DNA of 64,000 bases from Advenella faeciporci (GTDB taxonomy: Bacteria; Pseudomonadota; Gammaproteobacteria; Burkholderiales; Burkholderiaceae_B), in contig NZ_BMYS01000010.1 of the NCBI RefSeq assembly GCF_014652395.1, positions 1 through 64,000 of the forward strand. The letters are read 5' to 3'. Of this stretch, positions 18,311-26,495 are shown one piece after another. The notes under the pieces were generated by a model. That model made no database searches, had not been told where the DNA came from, and was given only the letters and a program-made list of their open reading frames with translations. Position 1 is the stretch's first letter. The number at the start of each line of letters is the position of its first letter. The translations under genes were made by a program, and so were the position numbers.

Positions 18311-18333
18311 AAAAACGGACCAGGTCCGTTTTT
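18311..18333 (+). terminator. Terminator after the hydratase remnant
   Basis: ACGGAC (18315-18320) pairs with GTCCGT (18324-18329), extended by A and T tracts, and is followed by a T-run. It would end the aliA transcript. Confidence 0.8.
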
Positions 18334-18356
18334 GACCTATCAGGCATTTTATATAC

Positions 18357-19049
18357 ATGGACACGATTGAACACTCCCCCCAAAACACTGCATTAGCGGC
18401 CATTACCAGCCGCAAAAGCATCCGAGGCTTTCTGCCAGACGCCATTCCAGCACCAGTGTTACACACCCTGCTGCAAACTGCATCACGCGCCCCCAGTGGC
18501 AGCAATATCCAGCCCTGGAAAGTGCATGTTGTTTCGGGCCAGGCCCGCGATGCCTTATCTGCCGCCCTGCTTGATGCCTTCCATGCCAACACACCCAACC
18601 AATGCGAATACCAGTATTACCCCAAAGAATGGCGTGAACCCTATCTGGCCCGGCGTCGTGAAAACGGCTGGTCGCTTTACAATATTCTGGGTATCCAAAA
18701 AGGCGATAAAGCAGCCATGCAACGGCAGCATGCCCGCAATTTTGAATTTTTTGACGCACCCGTTGTCTTATTCGTGACGCTTGACAACAACATGGAACAA
18801 GGCAGCTGGCTGGATACCGGCATGTTCATACAAAACATCATGATTGCAGCCCGTGCCCTGGGCCTGCACACCTGTCCGCAGGTCGCGCTGGTCAATTACC
18901 CGGCCATTGTCAAACAGCATCTGTCTATTCCTGCAGAACAAACCCTGGTCTGTGGCATTTCACTTGGCTATGAAGATACGTCCAACCCTGCCAACAAATT
19001 GCAGACTACCCGGGTGCCTCTGGAGGAATTCGTGACTTTTCACGAGTAA
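18357..19049 (+). CDS. Nitroreductase family protein
   Basis: This 230-residue FMN-dependent nitroreductase-like protein begins its domain with ITSRKSIRGFLPD and the FMN-binding RAPSGSNIQPWKVHVV (about residue 45). Further flavin contacts are DTGMFIQNIMIAARALGLHTCPQ and the C-terminal GISLGYED. Such enzymes reduce nitroaromatics, quinones or enones with NAD(P)H. The real substrate cannot be read from sequence. It follows the aliA terminator by 23 bases and has no strong ribosome binding site, so its own promoter may overlap the terminator region. Confidence 0.85.
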   Translation: MDTIEHSPQNTALAAITSRKSIRGFLPDAIPAPVLHTLLQTASRAPSGSNIQPWKVHVVSGQARDALSAALLDAFHANTPNQCEYQYYPKEWREPYLARRRENGWSLYNILGIQKGDKAAMQRQHARNFEFFDAPVVLFVTLDNNMEQGSWLDTGMFIQNIMIAARALGLHTCPQVALVNYPAIVKQHLSIPAEQTLVCGISLGYEDTSNPANKLQTTRVPLEEFVTFHE

Positions 19050-19158
19050 TCTTCAGGCAGAAATAATAAAGCTTCCAGGTCTATCGCCTGTTAATGGAAG
19101 TCGGTTGAAGACTTAAGGTACACTTTCATACTGTTTTTACAGATCTCCTTTTAATAAC

Positions 19159-20340
19159 ATGCAAACCACATGGAGACCCTTTGCCTGGGTCGGTGCCGCA
19201 CTGTGTGCCGGCACCATGGGAACTGCACTTGCAAGCCCCCTCTATCCTTTTTACCAGCTACTGTGGGACCTGAAACCCAGCGAAATCACCTATATTTTCA
19301 TTGCCTATATGGCAGGCGTCCTGGTTACCCTGCTTTTTCTGGGTAAAGTCACCGCCCACTACGGTTTTTTACCCGTCCTTAAAGGGGGATTGGTTTTTTC
19401 CATTATTGGCTTAGGCATTTCCTCCCTGGCCATTTCTCCGTTCCTGCTTGGTCTGGGGCGAGTAACCATAGGCATTGCCTCTGGCATGATCAGCACTTCT
19501 GCCATGCTTGGCATGAGTCAGGTTCTCCCGGCAAGCCATAAATCCAAGGCAGGACAGATTGCCTCCATGGTCAGTGTGGCGGGTTTTGGTTCGGGGCCGT
19601 TCATTAGTGGCTGGATAGCCCAGTTTCTACCCTATCCGCTGGTCACTCCCTATGTAACCGTCCTGATACCCAGTATTTTTATTCTTTATGGCTTGCGATC
19701 TGTCAGGCAGGAAATAAAAAGCAAGCCTGGGCGCCCTTCTTTCATGCCCAAACTTGAAGTACCGGCAGAGCCGACCCTTAAACCGCTCTTCCTGATTATT
19801 TCCATGACTGCCTTTGCCGCTTTTGGCCTGTTCAGCCTTTATGGCTCATTGGCGCCGTCTTTCCTTAAGGAAATGATCCCATGGAACGGTCCGGCTATTA
19901 GCGGTACGGCCATCGCTTCGGTCCTGTTCATCTCTGGCTGTACCCAGTTCATGCTCAGGTCCCTGCCCCTGCACAGGACTTTATACCTTGGCATGCTGTT
20001 TCTGTTACTGGCCTGCCTGGCACTGGGACTCACAATGAGCACCCATTCCACCCTGTTGTTTATTGTTGCCGATATCCTGGCCGGACTGGCCCACGGAGCC
20101 ACCTTGCTGGCCACTTTTGGCCTTGTGGGACAACTCAGCACCGCTGAAAACCGTGGCCCCATTTTTTCCACTTACTTGTTTATTGGCTATCTGGGCACCA
20201 TTTTACCCATTGTGTCGGTTGGACTACTGGCCGATGCTTTTGGCCTGTTATCGGCTGTTATTATATTTTGCGTCAGCATAAGCCTGCTCGCTCTGGGGCT
20301 GATCATCGGTAAACGCAGACTGGATCAATCGGTTCAATAA
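19159..20340 (+). CDS. MFS transporter
   Basis: This 393-residue protein has about 12 membrane helices in two halves with a central loop near residues 190-215. The signature after helix 2 is degenerate (LGKVTAHYGFLPVLK), as is GRVTIGIASGMISTS in helix 4. It belongs to the drug/proton-antiporter-like part of the major facilitator superfamily. The substrate is unknown. It might serve export or uptake linked to the adjacent catabolic island, but no sequence feature shows this. Confidence 0.83.
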   Translation: MQTTWRPFAWVGAALCAGTMGTALASPLYPFYQLLWDLKPSEITYIFIAYMAGVLVTLLFLGKVTAHYGFLPVLKGGLVFSIIGLGISSLAISPFLLGLGRVTIGIASGMISTSAMLGMSQVLPASHKSKAGQIASMVSVAGFGSGPFISGWIAQFLPYPLVTPYVTVLIPSIFILYGLRSVRQEIKSKPGRPSFMPKLEVPAEPTLKPLFLIISMTAFAAFGLFSLYGSLAPSFLKEMIPWNGPAISGTAIASVLFISGCTQFMLRSLPLHRTLYLGMLFLLLACLALGLTMSTHSTLLFIVADILAGLAHGATLLATFGLVGQLSTAENRGPIFSTYLFIGYLGTILPIVSVGLLADAFGLLSAVIIFCVSISLLALGLIIGKRRLDQSVQ

Positions 20341-20350
20341 TGCTCACTAA

Positions 20351-20401
20351 AAAGCAAAACCTGTGCGCCGGCCAGGCTGGCAGGCAGGTTTATGCTTTCT
20401 T
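20351..20401. terminator. Bidirectional terminator after the MFS gene
   Basis: AAAGCA and ACCTG at the left pair with CAGGT and TGCTTT at the right, around a G/C-rich loop. It separates the convergent MFS gene and the small secreted-protein gene. Confidence 0.6.
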
Positions 20402-20442
20402 GGTGGTACGAAAACCAAGCGCCCGGCCAGCGCCAGAAAAAC

Positions 20443-20814
20443 TTATTGCGCGCTGTCAACTGTCTCATTGACAATGCTTTCGTGACTGACGCTAACGGAT
20501 TGATTGTCAATACTGGACGAACTCACCACCTCTGTTGTTCCTGTAACCAGAGGAAGATTGGCAATGGTTTGATGCTGCAGGAAGAAGAGGGTTTTATTAC
20601 GGTCCTCGCAAGGACCCACACAGCTTACCCGGGAATTTCTTTCTTCCAGTTTATCCTGCTCGAAGCCGCGGAATTTCAACTCATGATTATTATTGTTGTT
20701 GAACCCTACTTCCAGGGGCGGTGAATACTCGAAACTGGCTGCACCCGCAGGAATGGAGAGAAAGCCTGTTCCCAGAACAGCAAAGGCAGAAACAAATATT
20801 AAAGATTTTTTCAT
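20443..20814 (-). CDS. Small secreted protein of unknown function
   Basis: This 123-residue product starts with a clear signal peptide (MKKSLIFVSAFAVLGTGFL, cut near AGA-AS). The mature part is polar, with an Asn run (NNNNNH), a C-V-G-P-C cysteine pair and a Ser/Val-rich tail. I recognise no family. GGAGG about 7 bases before the ATG and coding-like codon use support a real gene. It could be periplasmic or secreted. No neighbour suggests a role. Confidence 0.7.
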   Translation of the reverse strand: MKKSLIFVSAFAVLGTGFLSIPAGAASFEYSPPLEVGFNNNNNHELKFRGFEQDKLEERNSRVSCVGPCEDRNKTLFFLQHQTIANLPLVTGTTEVVSSSSIDNQSVSVSHESIVNETVDSAQ

Positions 20815-20941
20815 GCTGCACCTCCGAAAGGTAAAAACAGAAAAGCCTATTTATTAACCCCAATGGCCATTTCGTATAGAATACACTTAAACAATTGAAA
20901 AATATACTCTATTTTTGTTACCGGCTTACAATGAGAATGCG

Positions 20942-21163
20942 ATGAACATGATCCCGATTTATACAATGCAGTCAGAACCGGAAGCGGCCGTTATTTCTTC
21001 ACTCATGACAGCCTATAATATTCATTTTATTATTTCAGGTCGAGGATTCAGTTCCATGTATCCTGGTGCGATATCCAATAGCCTGAATGAACAGATTCTG
21101 ATGGTTCGGGCCGACCAGGTTGAGCTGGCCAAAACCCTGCTTGAACCTTTTTTCAGCAGTTAG
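20942..21163 (+). CDS. DUF2007-type small protein
   Basis: The 73-residue product (MNMIPIYTMQSEPEAAVIS...) resembles DUF2007 proteins, described as putative signal-transducing small proteins. A short beta-alpha unit begins with a strand (IPIYTM). It then has a helix over EAAVISSLMTAYNI, then ISGRGFSSMYPGA, and a final helix at VELAKTLLEPF. The frame extends upstream to a TTG at 20915. I prefer the ATG at 20942 or 20948. No strong ribosome binding site is visible. Confidence 0.7.
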   Translation: MNMIPIYTMQSEPEAAVISSLMTAYNIHFIISGRGFSSMYPGAISNSLNEQILMVRADQVELAKTLLEPFFSS

Positions 21164-21214
21164 GAAATCCCATTGCACTGGCCACAGGCATGCCATGCCA
21201 ACAAAGGCTCAACG

Positions 21215-21349
21215 TCAATCAAGATCACTTTTGTCAATTTCCTTCGGAATACCAATCGCCCGCTTTATAAGCTTCCAGGCAATCAAGCCAATACCCAAGA
21301 ACAATACGCCCAATACAATGGCAAGTAGAAAATAGCTGAAATTACTCAT
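21215..21349 (-). CDS. Small single-helix membrane protein
   Basis: A 44-residue frame encodes MSNFSYFLLAIVLGVLFLGI, then GLIAWKLIKRAIGIPKEIDK and SDLD. It has one membrane helix (residues about 6-25) followed by a basic, then mixed-charge cytoplasmic tail. AGGA lies about 9 bases before the ATG. It starts 13 bases after the asparaginase stop, on the same strand, so it is probably cotranslated from that transcript. I recognise no family. Hydrophobic helix plus positive-inside tail and the ribosome binding site support it. Confidence 0.62.
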   Translation of the reverse strand: MSNFSYFLLAIVLGVLFLGIGLIAWKLIKRAIGIPKEIDKSDLD

Positions 21350-21362
21350 GTTTTTCCTGGTG

Positions 21363-22358
21363 TTAGTGGCTTGTACCCCATTGTCCAAGCAGTTCTTTTA
21401 TTTGTTCTCTTTCACAATTATTCCATAGTGCTGCAGCAAGTAACAGCCGGGCCTTGCGTGGACACAACCACTGCCCCATTAGAATACCATTTTTCTGCAG
21501 GTCTATTTCTGCACCTTTATAACCATACACGGCTTGGGTGGTACTACCCGCACCGGTTCTGGAGCAGACAATCACCGGTATCCGTTTGGCAGCCGCCACC
21601 AGCACATCCCGCAAGGACTCAGAGACATGGCCGGATCCGAAGCCGGCAATCACGACCCCTTGGCAAGCCTCATGCGCCAGAGCCAAAGAAAGTATGCCAG
21701 GGTCATCACTAAGCGTATGTTCCAGCAGCAACACTTTAGCCTTGAAGCTGGTTGGGATCGCCAATTGTGGCTTACGCACGGTTGGCCTGAAATACTGTAC
21801 CTGCTTTTCAAGTACTACTCCTGCAGCACCAAATACCGGAGATGCAAAAGCATTAACCCGGCTTGAGTGGACTTTACGAACATGCCTTGCCTCGTGAATT
21901 TCATCATTCATGACAAGCAATACACCCCTGTTGGCAGATACCTGGCTGCTGGCAACAACTACCGAAGCCAGCAGATTGGCAGCACCATCGGCACCGGGTT
22001 CTTCGGGCGAACGCATTGCCCCCATTAATACCAGGGGTTCGGCATGACGCCAGAAAAGATCCATAAAAAAGGCGGATTCTTCAAGCGTATCGGTGCCCTG
22101 GGTAATAATGACGCCGTCAGCACCTTTTTCCACCTCTTTTTCGGCCCATGCCAGGCAACTGAAAAGATGGTCAAAACGAATGGAACCGCTAGGCAGTTTT
22201 TGCAAGGTCTGCAGGCTAAGGTCAGCCAGCCCGGCAAGGCCCGGCACACTTTCTGCCAATTCCCTGGCACCCAGCGTTGCGGTTACGCCCCCGGACTGGC
22301 TGGCCGTCATGCTAATGGTGCCACCCAAGGCGCCTATGGATATTCGTTTCTTGCTCAT
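21363..22358 (-). CDS. ansA: L-asparaginase
   Basis: This 331-residue type I/II asparaginase hydrolyses asparagine to aspartate and ammonia. The first threonine motif is GALGGTISM (about residue 12) and the second is IITQGTDTLEESA (about 86), with the catalytic Thr-Asp pair. GAMRSPEEPGADGAANLL and NDEIHEARHVRK are also family segments. There is no signal peptide, so it should be cytosolic. AAGGA lies 7 bases before the ATG. It follows the dehydrogenase by 23 bases and is followed by a small membrane protein. Confidence 0.9.
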   Translation of the reverse strand: MSKKRISIGALGGTISMTASQSGGVTATLGARELAESVPGLAGLADLSLQTLQKLPSGSIRFDHLFSCLAWAEKEVEKGADGVIITQGTDTLEESAFFMDLFWRHAEPLVLMGAMRSPEEPGADGAANLLASVVVASSQVSANRGVLLVMNDEIHEARHVRKVHSSRVNAFASPVFGAAGVVLEKQVQYFRPTVRKPQLAIPTSFKAKVLLLEHTLSDDPGILSLALAHEACQGVVIAGFGSGHVSESLRDVLVAAAKRIPVIVCSRTGAGSTTQAVYGYKGAEIDLQKNGILMGQWLCPRKARLLLAAALWNNCEREQIKELLGQWGTSH

Positions 22359-22381
22359 GCGGCTTCCTTGTTTGCCAAGGC

Positions 22382-23467
22382 TTAAATAAGACTGGCAATC
22401 GCCATGCCCACTTCAGTGGTATTGGCAGAGCCACCCAGGTCACGGAATTTGGGTCCCTGCACCAACACGGTTTCAATGGCAGCCATAATGGCGTCATGGG
22501 CCCGGGCGAAGGCCTCGTTCTGTTCACTGAAAAAATCAAGCATCATGGCACCTGACCAGATCATGGCAATCGGGTTGGCTATGTTTTGCCCGTAAATATC
22601 AGGGGCAGACCCGTGCACCGGCTCAAACAGCGACGGAAAGGTACGGTCTGGGTTCAGGTTGGCAGAAGGTGCCAGTCCAATCGTACCGGTACATGCCGGT
22701 CCAAGGTCGGACAGGATATCGCCAAACAGGTTGGACGCCACCACCACATCAAAGCGGTCGGGCTGTAGCACGAAACGGGCCGACAGGATGTCAATATGCT
22801 GCTTGTCCCACTGTACCTGCGGGTAGTCTTGCGCCATTAAGGCTACCCGCTCGTCCCAGTAAGGCATACTGATTGAAATGCCATTGGACTTGGTGGCTGC
22901 CGTTAATTTTTTACGCTCACGCCTGGTGGCCAGTTCAAACGCATATTTCAGAATGCGGTCAACGCCCTTACGGGTAAAAACCGATTCCTGCAAGACCAGT
23001 TCACGATCAGTGCCCTCAAACATTTTGCCACCCACCGACGAATATTCGCCTTCGGTATTTTCGCGCACAACCAGGAAATCAATATCTCCGGGCTGGCGAT
23101 TGGCCAGCGGGCATGGCACACCGGGTAACAGCTTAACGGGACGCAAGTTGACATACTGGTCAAAATCACGCCGGAATTTCAGTAAAGAGCCCCACAGGGA
23201 AATGTGATCAGGCACGGTATCGGGCCAGCCTACGGCACCAAAATAAATGGCATCAAACTGCCGCAGGGTTTCAAACCAGTCGTCGGGCATCATTTTGCCG
23301 TGACGGGCATAATAATCGCAACTGGCCCATTCAAATTCTTCTATGTGCAAATCCAGCCCGAACTTTTCCTGTACCGCTTTCAATACGCGCAAGCCCTCGG
23401 GCATGACCTCCTTGCCAATACCATCTCCGGGAATGGCTGCAATCCTGATTTGTTTTGTCATTTTCAT
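22382..23467 (-). CDS. ttuC: Tartrate dehydrogenase / D-malate dehydrogenase family protein
   Basis: This 361-residue beta-decarboxylating dehydrogenase belongs to the isocitrate/isopropylmalate group. Key segments are AIPGDGIGKEVMPEGLR, YFGAVGWPDTVPDHISLWG, the NLRPVKLLPG block, VRENTEGEYSSVGG, and the metal/NAD region VVASNLFGDILSDLG with GSAPDIYGQNIANP. The WGSLLKFRR substrate loop fits TtuC/DmlA enzymes, which act on tartrate, D-malate or 3-isopropylmalate-like acids with NAD+ and Mn2+. It is NAD-dependent by motif. The exact substrate is not certain. It runs with ansA. Confidence 0.83.
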   Translation of the reverse strand: MKMTKQIRIAAIPGDGIGKEVMPEGLRVLKAVQEKFGLDLHIEEFEWASCDYYARHGKMMPDDWFETLRQFDAIYFGAVGWPDTVPDHISLWGSLLKFRRDFDQYVNLRPVKLLPGVPCPLANRQPGDIDFLVVRENTEGEYSSVGGKMFEGTDRELVLQESVFTRKGVDRILKYAFELATRRERKKLTAATKSNGISISMPYWDERVALMAQDYPQVQWDKQHIDILSARFVLQPDRFDVVVASNLFGDILSDLGPACTGTIGLAPSANLNPDRTFPSLFEPVHGSAPDIYGQNIANPIAMIWSGAMMLDFFSEQNEAFARAHDAIMAAIETVLVQGPKFRDLGGSANTTEVGMAIASLI

Positions 23468-23569
23468 CCAGCAAAAAATAAATATTGTTATTTGTTTAAA
23501 CTACATTAATTCATCCAACATATTACCCAGATAACAAGATCAATGGTATATGGCGTCTGACTTTCACAT

Positions 23570-23620
23570 AAAAAACCTCCCGACCACCGGCTTGTGACAG
23601 ACCGATCCCGGGAGATTTTT
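23570..23620. terminator. Terminator between ABC transporter genes and the dehydrogenase
   Basis: CTCCCG and CGGGAG arms, flanked by an A-run on the left (23570-23576) and a T-run on the right, form a hairpin with a long loop. It can end the leftward ABC transporter transcript, so ttuC-ansA is probably a separate unit. Confidence 0.65.
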
Positions 23621-23649
23621 CATGGGTGAAAGAGGTATAAAATCGATTT

Positions 23650-24444
23650 TTACAATTTTTCGGTTTCACCCGATGTCGGTTTCCAGGTCAGGAAATATTT
23701 TTCAGTCAGGCTCACCAACAGATCAAGCAGCAAGGCAAATACCGTCAGTACGATGATGCCGGCGACCACCGTATTGATATCAAAGGTGCCCTCTGCCTGC
23801 AAAATAAGATAACCCACACCACTGGCAGACCCAAGATACTCACCTACCACGGCGCCGACAAACGCCAGGCCAACCGAGGCATGCAAACTTGAAAACACCC
23901 AACTGGTTGCCGATGGCAGATAAACATGGCGCAGCAATTGCTTGCGATTGGCACCCAGCATTTTTGCGTTATCAAGCAATGTGGGGCTAACTTCCTTGAT
24001 GCCCTGGTACACGTTGAAAAACACGATAAAAAACACCAGGGTCACCGCCAGAGCCACCTTGGACCAGATACCCAGACCAAACCACATGGCAAAAATGGGA
24101 GCAAGAATGACCCTTGGCATGGAGTTGAGTGCTGTCAGGTAAGGATCAAGCACCAGGCTGGCTGTTTTGGAAAGCCCCAGCCATAAGCCAAAAAGCATCC
24201 CGAACACAGTACCGATGACAAATGCCAGCAATGTTTCTGAAAGCGTTATACCCAAGTGACGGTAAATATCACCGTCAACGACAAACCAGTTCCAGATGGA
24301 CTCTGCCACACCAAGAGGCTGCCCAAAGAAAAATGCGACATTGTCGTTAAGTGAAGCGAAATACCAGGTACCCAGTATTACCGCCAGAATAATAATTTGC
24401 CACAAGCGGAAGTTGCGTGTGTTTGGTTTAATTGAATTCCACAT
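23650..24444 (-). CDS. ABC transporter permease, NitT/TauT type
   Basis: This 264-residue inner-membrane permease has about six helices. The binding-protein-dependent transport loop is AKMLGANRKQLLRHVYLPSATSW, matching the EAA motif that docks on the ATPase. It is similar to SsuC/TauC. I choose the ATG at 24444, one base after the ATPase stop; an upstream ATG at 24468 would overlap the ATPase gene. It forms one complex with the next two genes. Confidence 0.85.
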   Translation of the reverse strand: MWNSIKPNTRNFRLWQIIILAVILGTWYFASLNDNVAFFFGQPLGVAESIWNWFVVDGDIYRHLGITLSETLLAFVIGTVFGMLFGLWLGLSKTASLVLDPYLTALNSMPRVILAPIFAMWFGLGIWSKVALAVTLVFFIVFFNVYQGIKEVSPTLLDNAKMLGANRKQLLRHVYLPSATSWVFSSLHASVGLAFVGAVVGEYLGSASGVGYLILQAEGTFDINTVVAGIIVLTVFALLLDLLVSLTEKYFLTWKPTSGETEKL

Positions 24445-24445
24445 G

Positions 24446-25255
24446 TCAAACCCGTTTCTGTTGATCATACCCTTTCAGGACTTCTTCGCGCAGGACATCC
24501 CAGATTGCCTTGTGCAATTCGGTAAAACGCGGATGAGAACGTACCTCAGCAACGTCTCTGGGGCGTGGCAGGTCAATCTTGAACTCACCAATGATATGCG
24601 TTCCCGGCCCAGCCGAAAGAATAACAACCCGGTCACTCATGGCAATGGCCTCATCCAGGTCATGGGTAATGAACAAAACGGCTTTGCGTTGGCTCATCCA
24701 GATTTCCAGCACTTCGTTTTCCATGAGTTGGCGGGTCTGGATATCAAGGGCTGAAAAGGGCTCATCCATCAGGATGATATCGGGATCACGAATCATGGTT
24801 TGGGCCAGCATGGCGCGTTTACGCATACCACCCGACATTTGATGGGGGTACTTGTTAACGGCATGTGACAAACCGACCCGTTGCAGCCAGTCCATGGCCT
24901 GTGCCCGCGCCTGTTCTTTGGGGACATTGGCAAATTCAAGGCCGGCCATCACATTTTCAATCGCACTGCGCCAAGGCATGAGTGCCTCACCCTGAAACAT
25001 ATACCCGGCCCGGTGATTGATGCCCTTCAAGGGTTGACCAAACACCCGGACCGAGCCTGCCGAAGGTTCAAGCAAGCCCGCCCCCACGTTAAGCAGGGTT
25101 GATTTGCCACAACCGGTAGGGCCCACTACGGATACAAATTCACCCGGTGCAATATGCAGGGTGGCGTCACGTAATGCGGTATATTTTTCGTTTTTGTTAT
25201 CACGTGATACAAAAGTACACGTGATTTTATCCAATGATAATGCAGGTTCTGACAT
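24446..25255 (-). CDS. ABC transporter ATP-binding protein, NitT/TauT type
   Basis: This 269-residue ATPase has Walker A GPTGCGKST (about residue 45), the signature SGGMRKRAMLAQ (about 145), Walker B ILMDEPFSALD (about 166) and the switch histidine in FITHDLDEA. It is close to SsuB/TauB. It starts 6 bases after the binding-protein stop and ends one base before the permease. The complex would import an organic anion or nitrogen/sulfur compound. The ligand is not shown. Confidence 0.88.
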   Translation of the reverse strand: MSEPALSLDKITCTFVSRDNKNEKYTALRDATLHIAPGEFVSVVGPTGCGKSTLLNVGAGLLEPSAGSVRVFGQPLKGINHRAGYMFQGEALMPWRSAIENVMAGLEFANVPKEQARAQAMDWLQRVGLSHAVNKYPHQMSGGMRKRAMLAQTMIRDPDIILMDEPFSALDIQTRQLMENEVLEIWMSQRKAVLFITHDLDEAIAMSDRVVILSAGPGTHIIGEFKIDLPRPRDVAEVRSHPRFTELHKAIWDVLREEVLKGYDQQKRV

Positions 25256-25261
25256 ATTGAA

Positions 25262-26296
25262 TTAAGTTGTTTGAGCTTTTGCAGCAAAATCGTTAGTCCA
25301 GCATTTGGACAAGTCAATTGCCTCAGCGTTAAAGTTTTTAATGTAACTGGCCAATGCTTTCAGGGCCGTTTCAGGACCTTTCTCATTTATCAGGCCATCG
25401 GGCGACAAGCCCTCGAAACTTTTGGTCAGGGCCAGCTTATACACGTCGGGATTACCCAAAAGATAATTTTCGGGCACAACCTTGATCACCTCATCGACGC
25501 CTGCCTGCTGGATCCATTTGTCGGCTTTTACAATGGCATTGGCCAAAGCCTGGACCGTATTGGGATTTTCATCAATAAAGCGTTGTGACGCATACAGGCA
25601 GCCTGAAGGCATGGGGCCGCCAAAAATATCTTCGGTAACCTGCAGGCTGCGGGTATCGGCAATAATCTGGATATCCCCCGCGTGATCAAGAATACTTAGT
25701 ACCGGGTCTACGTTACTGATGGCATCAATTTGGCCTGAACGCAAGGCAGTAACGGCACCCGAGCCGGCTCCCACACCAATAATGGAAACATCGGAGTCTT
25801 TCAGGCCATGTTGTTTCAAGAAAAAACTAACCAGCATATTAGTGGATGAACCCGGTGCAGTGACACCGATTTTTTTACCTTTCAGGTCGGCCGGCGATTG
25901 GTAATCGGGCATGTTCTTTTTGGACACCGCCAGGCCAATCATGGGCGCACGCCCCTGCAGCACAAATGAACGGTAAAACTGCTTCTTGGTCTGCAGGTTG
26001 ATAGTGTGTTCAAACGCACCTGAACAAACATCGGCACTGCCTCCGACCACGGCCTGTAAGGCTTTTGAACCACCGGCAAAGTCGGCGATTTTCACATTCA
26101 GGCCTTCTTCCTTGAAGTAGCCATTGATTTCGGCAATTGACAATGGCAGATAATACACCAGGGCCTGGCCACCTACCGCTATTGAGACGTCTGTTTTCTC
26201 GAGTTTTTTATTTTGGGCACGCGCCAAAGCAGGTACCATGGCAGCCAAACCGGAAACACTGGCAACTTTCATTAAATCACGACGGGAAATAGCCAT
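25262..26296 (-). CDS. ABC transporter substrate-binding protein, NMT1/TauA type
   Basis: This 344-residue periplasmic protein begins MAISRRDLMKVASVSGLAAM, a twin-arginine (Tat) signal peptide cut near ARAQ. The rest is a two-lobe NMT1/SsuA-like binding domain (INGYFKEEGLNVKIADFAGG, then KKIGVTAPGSSTNMLV). AGGAG lies 7 bases before the ATG at 26296, which decides the start; a TTG two codons upstream is excluded. It leads the three-gene transporter operon. Export through Tat suggests folding or a cofactor before export, but that is inference. Confidence 0.87.
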   Translation of the reverse strand: MAISRRDLMKVASVSGLAAMVPALARAQNKKLEKTDVSIAVGGQALVYYLPLSIAEINGYFKEEGLNVKIADFAGGSKALQAVVGGSADVCSGAFEHTINLQTKKQFYRSFVLQGRAPMIGLAVSKKNMPDYQSPADLKGKKIGVTAPGSSTNMLVSFFLKQHGLKDSDVSIIGVGAGSGAVTALRSGQIDAISNVDPVLSILDHAGDIQIIADTRSLQVTEDIFGGPMPSGCLYASQRFIDENPNTVQALANAIVKADKWIQQAGVDEVIKVVPENYLLGNPDVYKLALTKSFEGLSPDGLINEKGPETALKALASYIKNFNAEAIDLSKCWTNDFAAKAQTT

Positions 26297-26495
26297 TTTC
26301 AATCTCCTAGATGGTATTTTTATATAAAAACAAAAAAAAGAATTTACTGGTTTAGGGTAAAAACAATCACGGACTATTGTAGCAGAGCACTTTCCTGATC
26401 AAGTCGCGACATTCACGTCGTGGTTGAATCGGGTCATTTCTTGTCTGTACTTATAGTTAAATGCCCGATCCTCACGATTGCAAGTGGCCCTGTTT

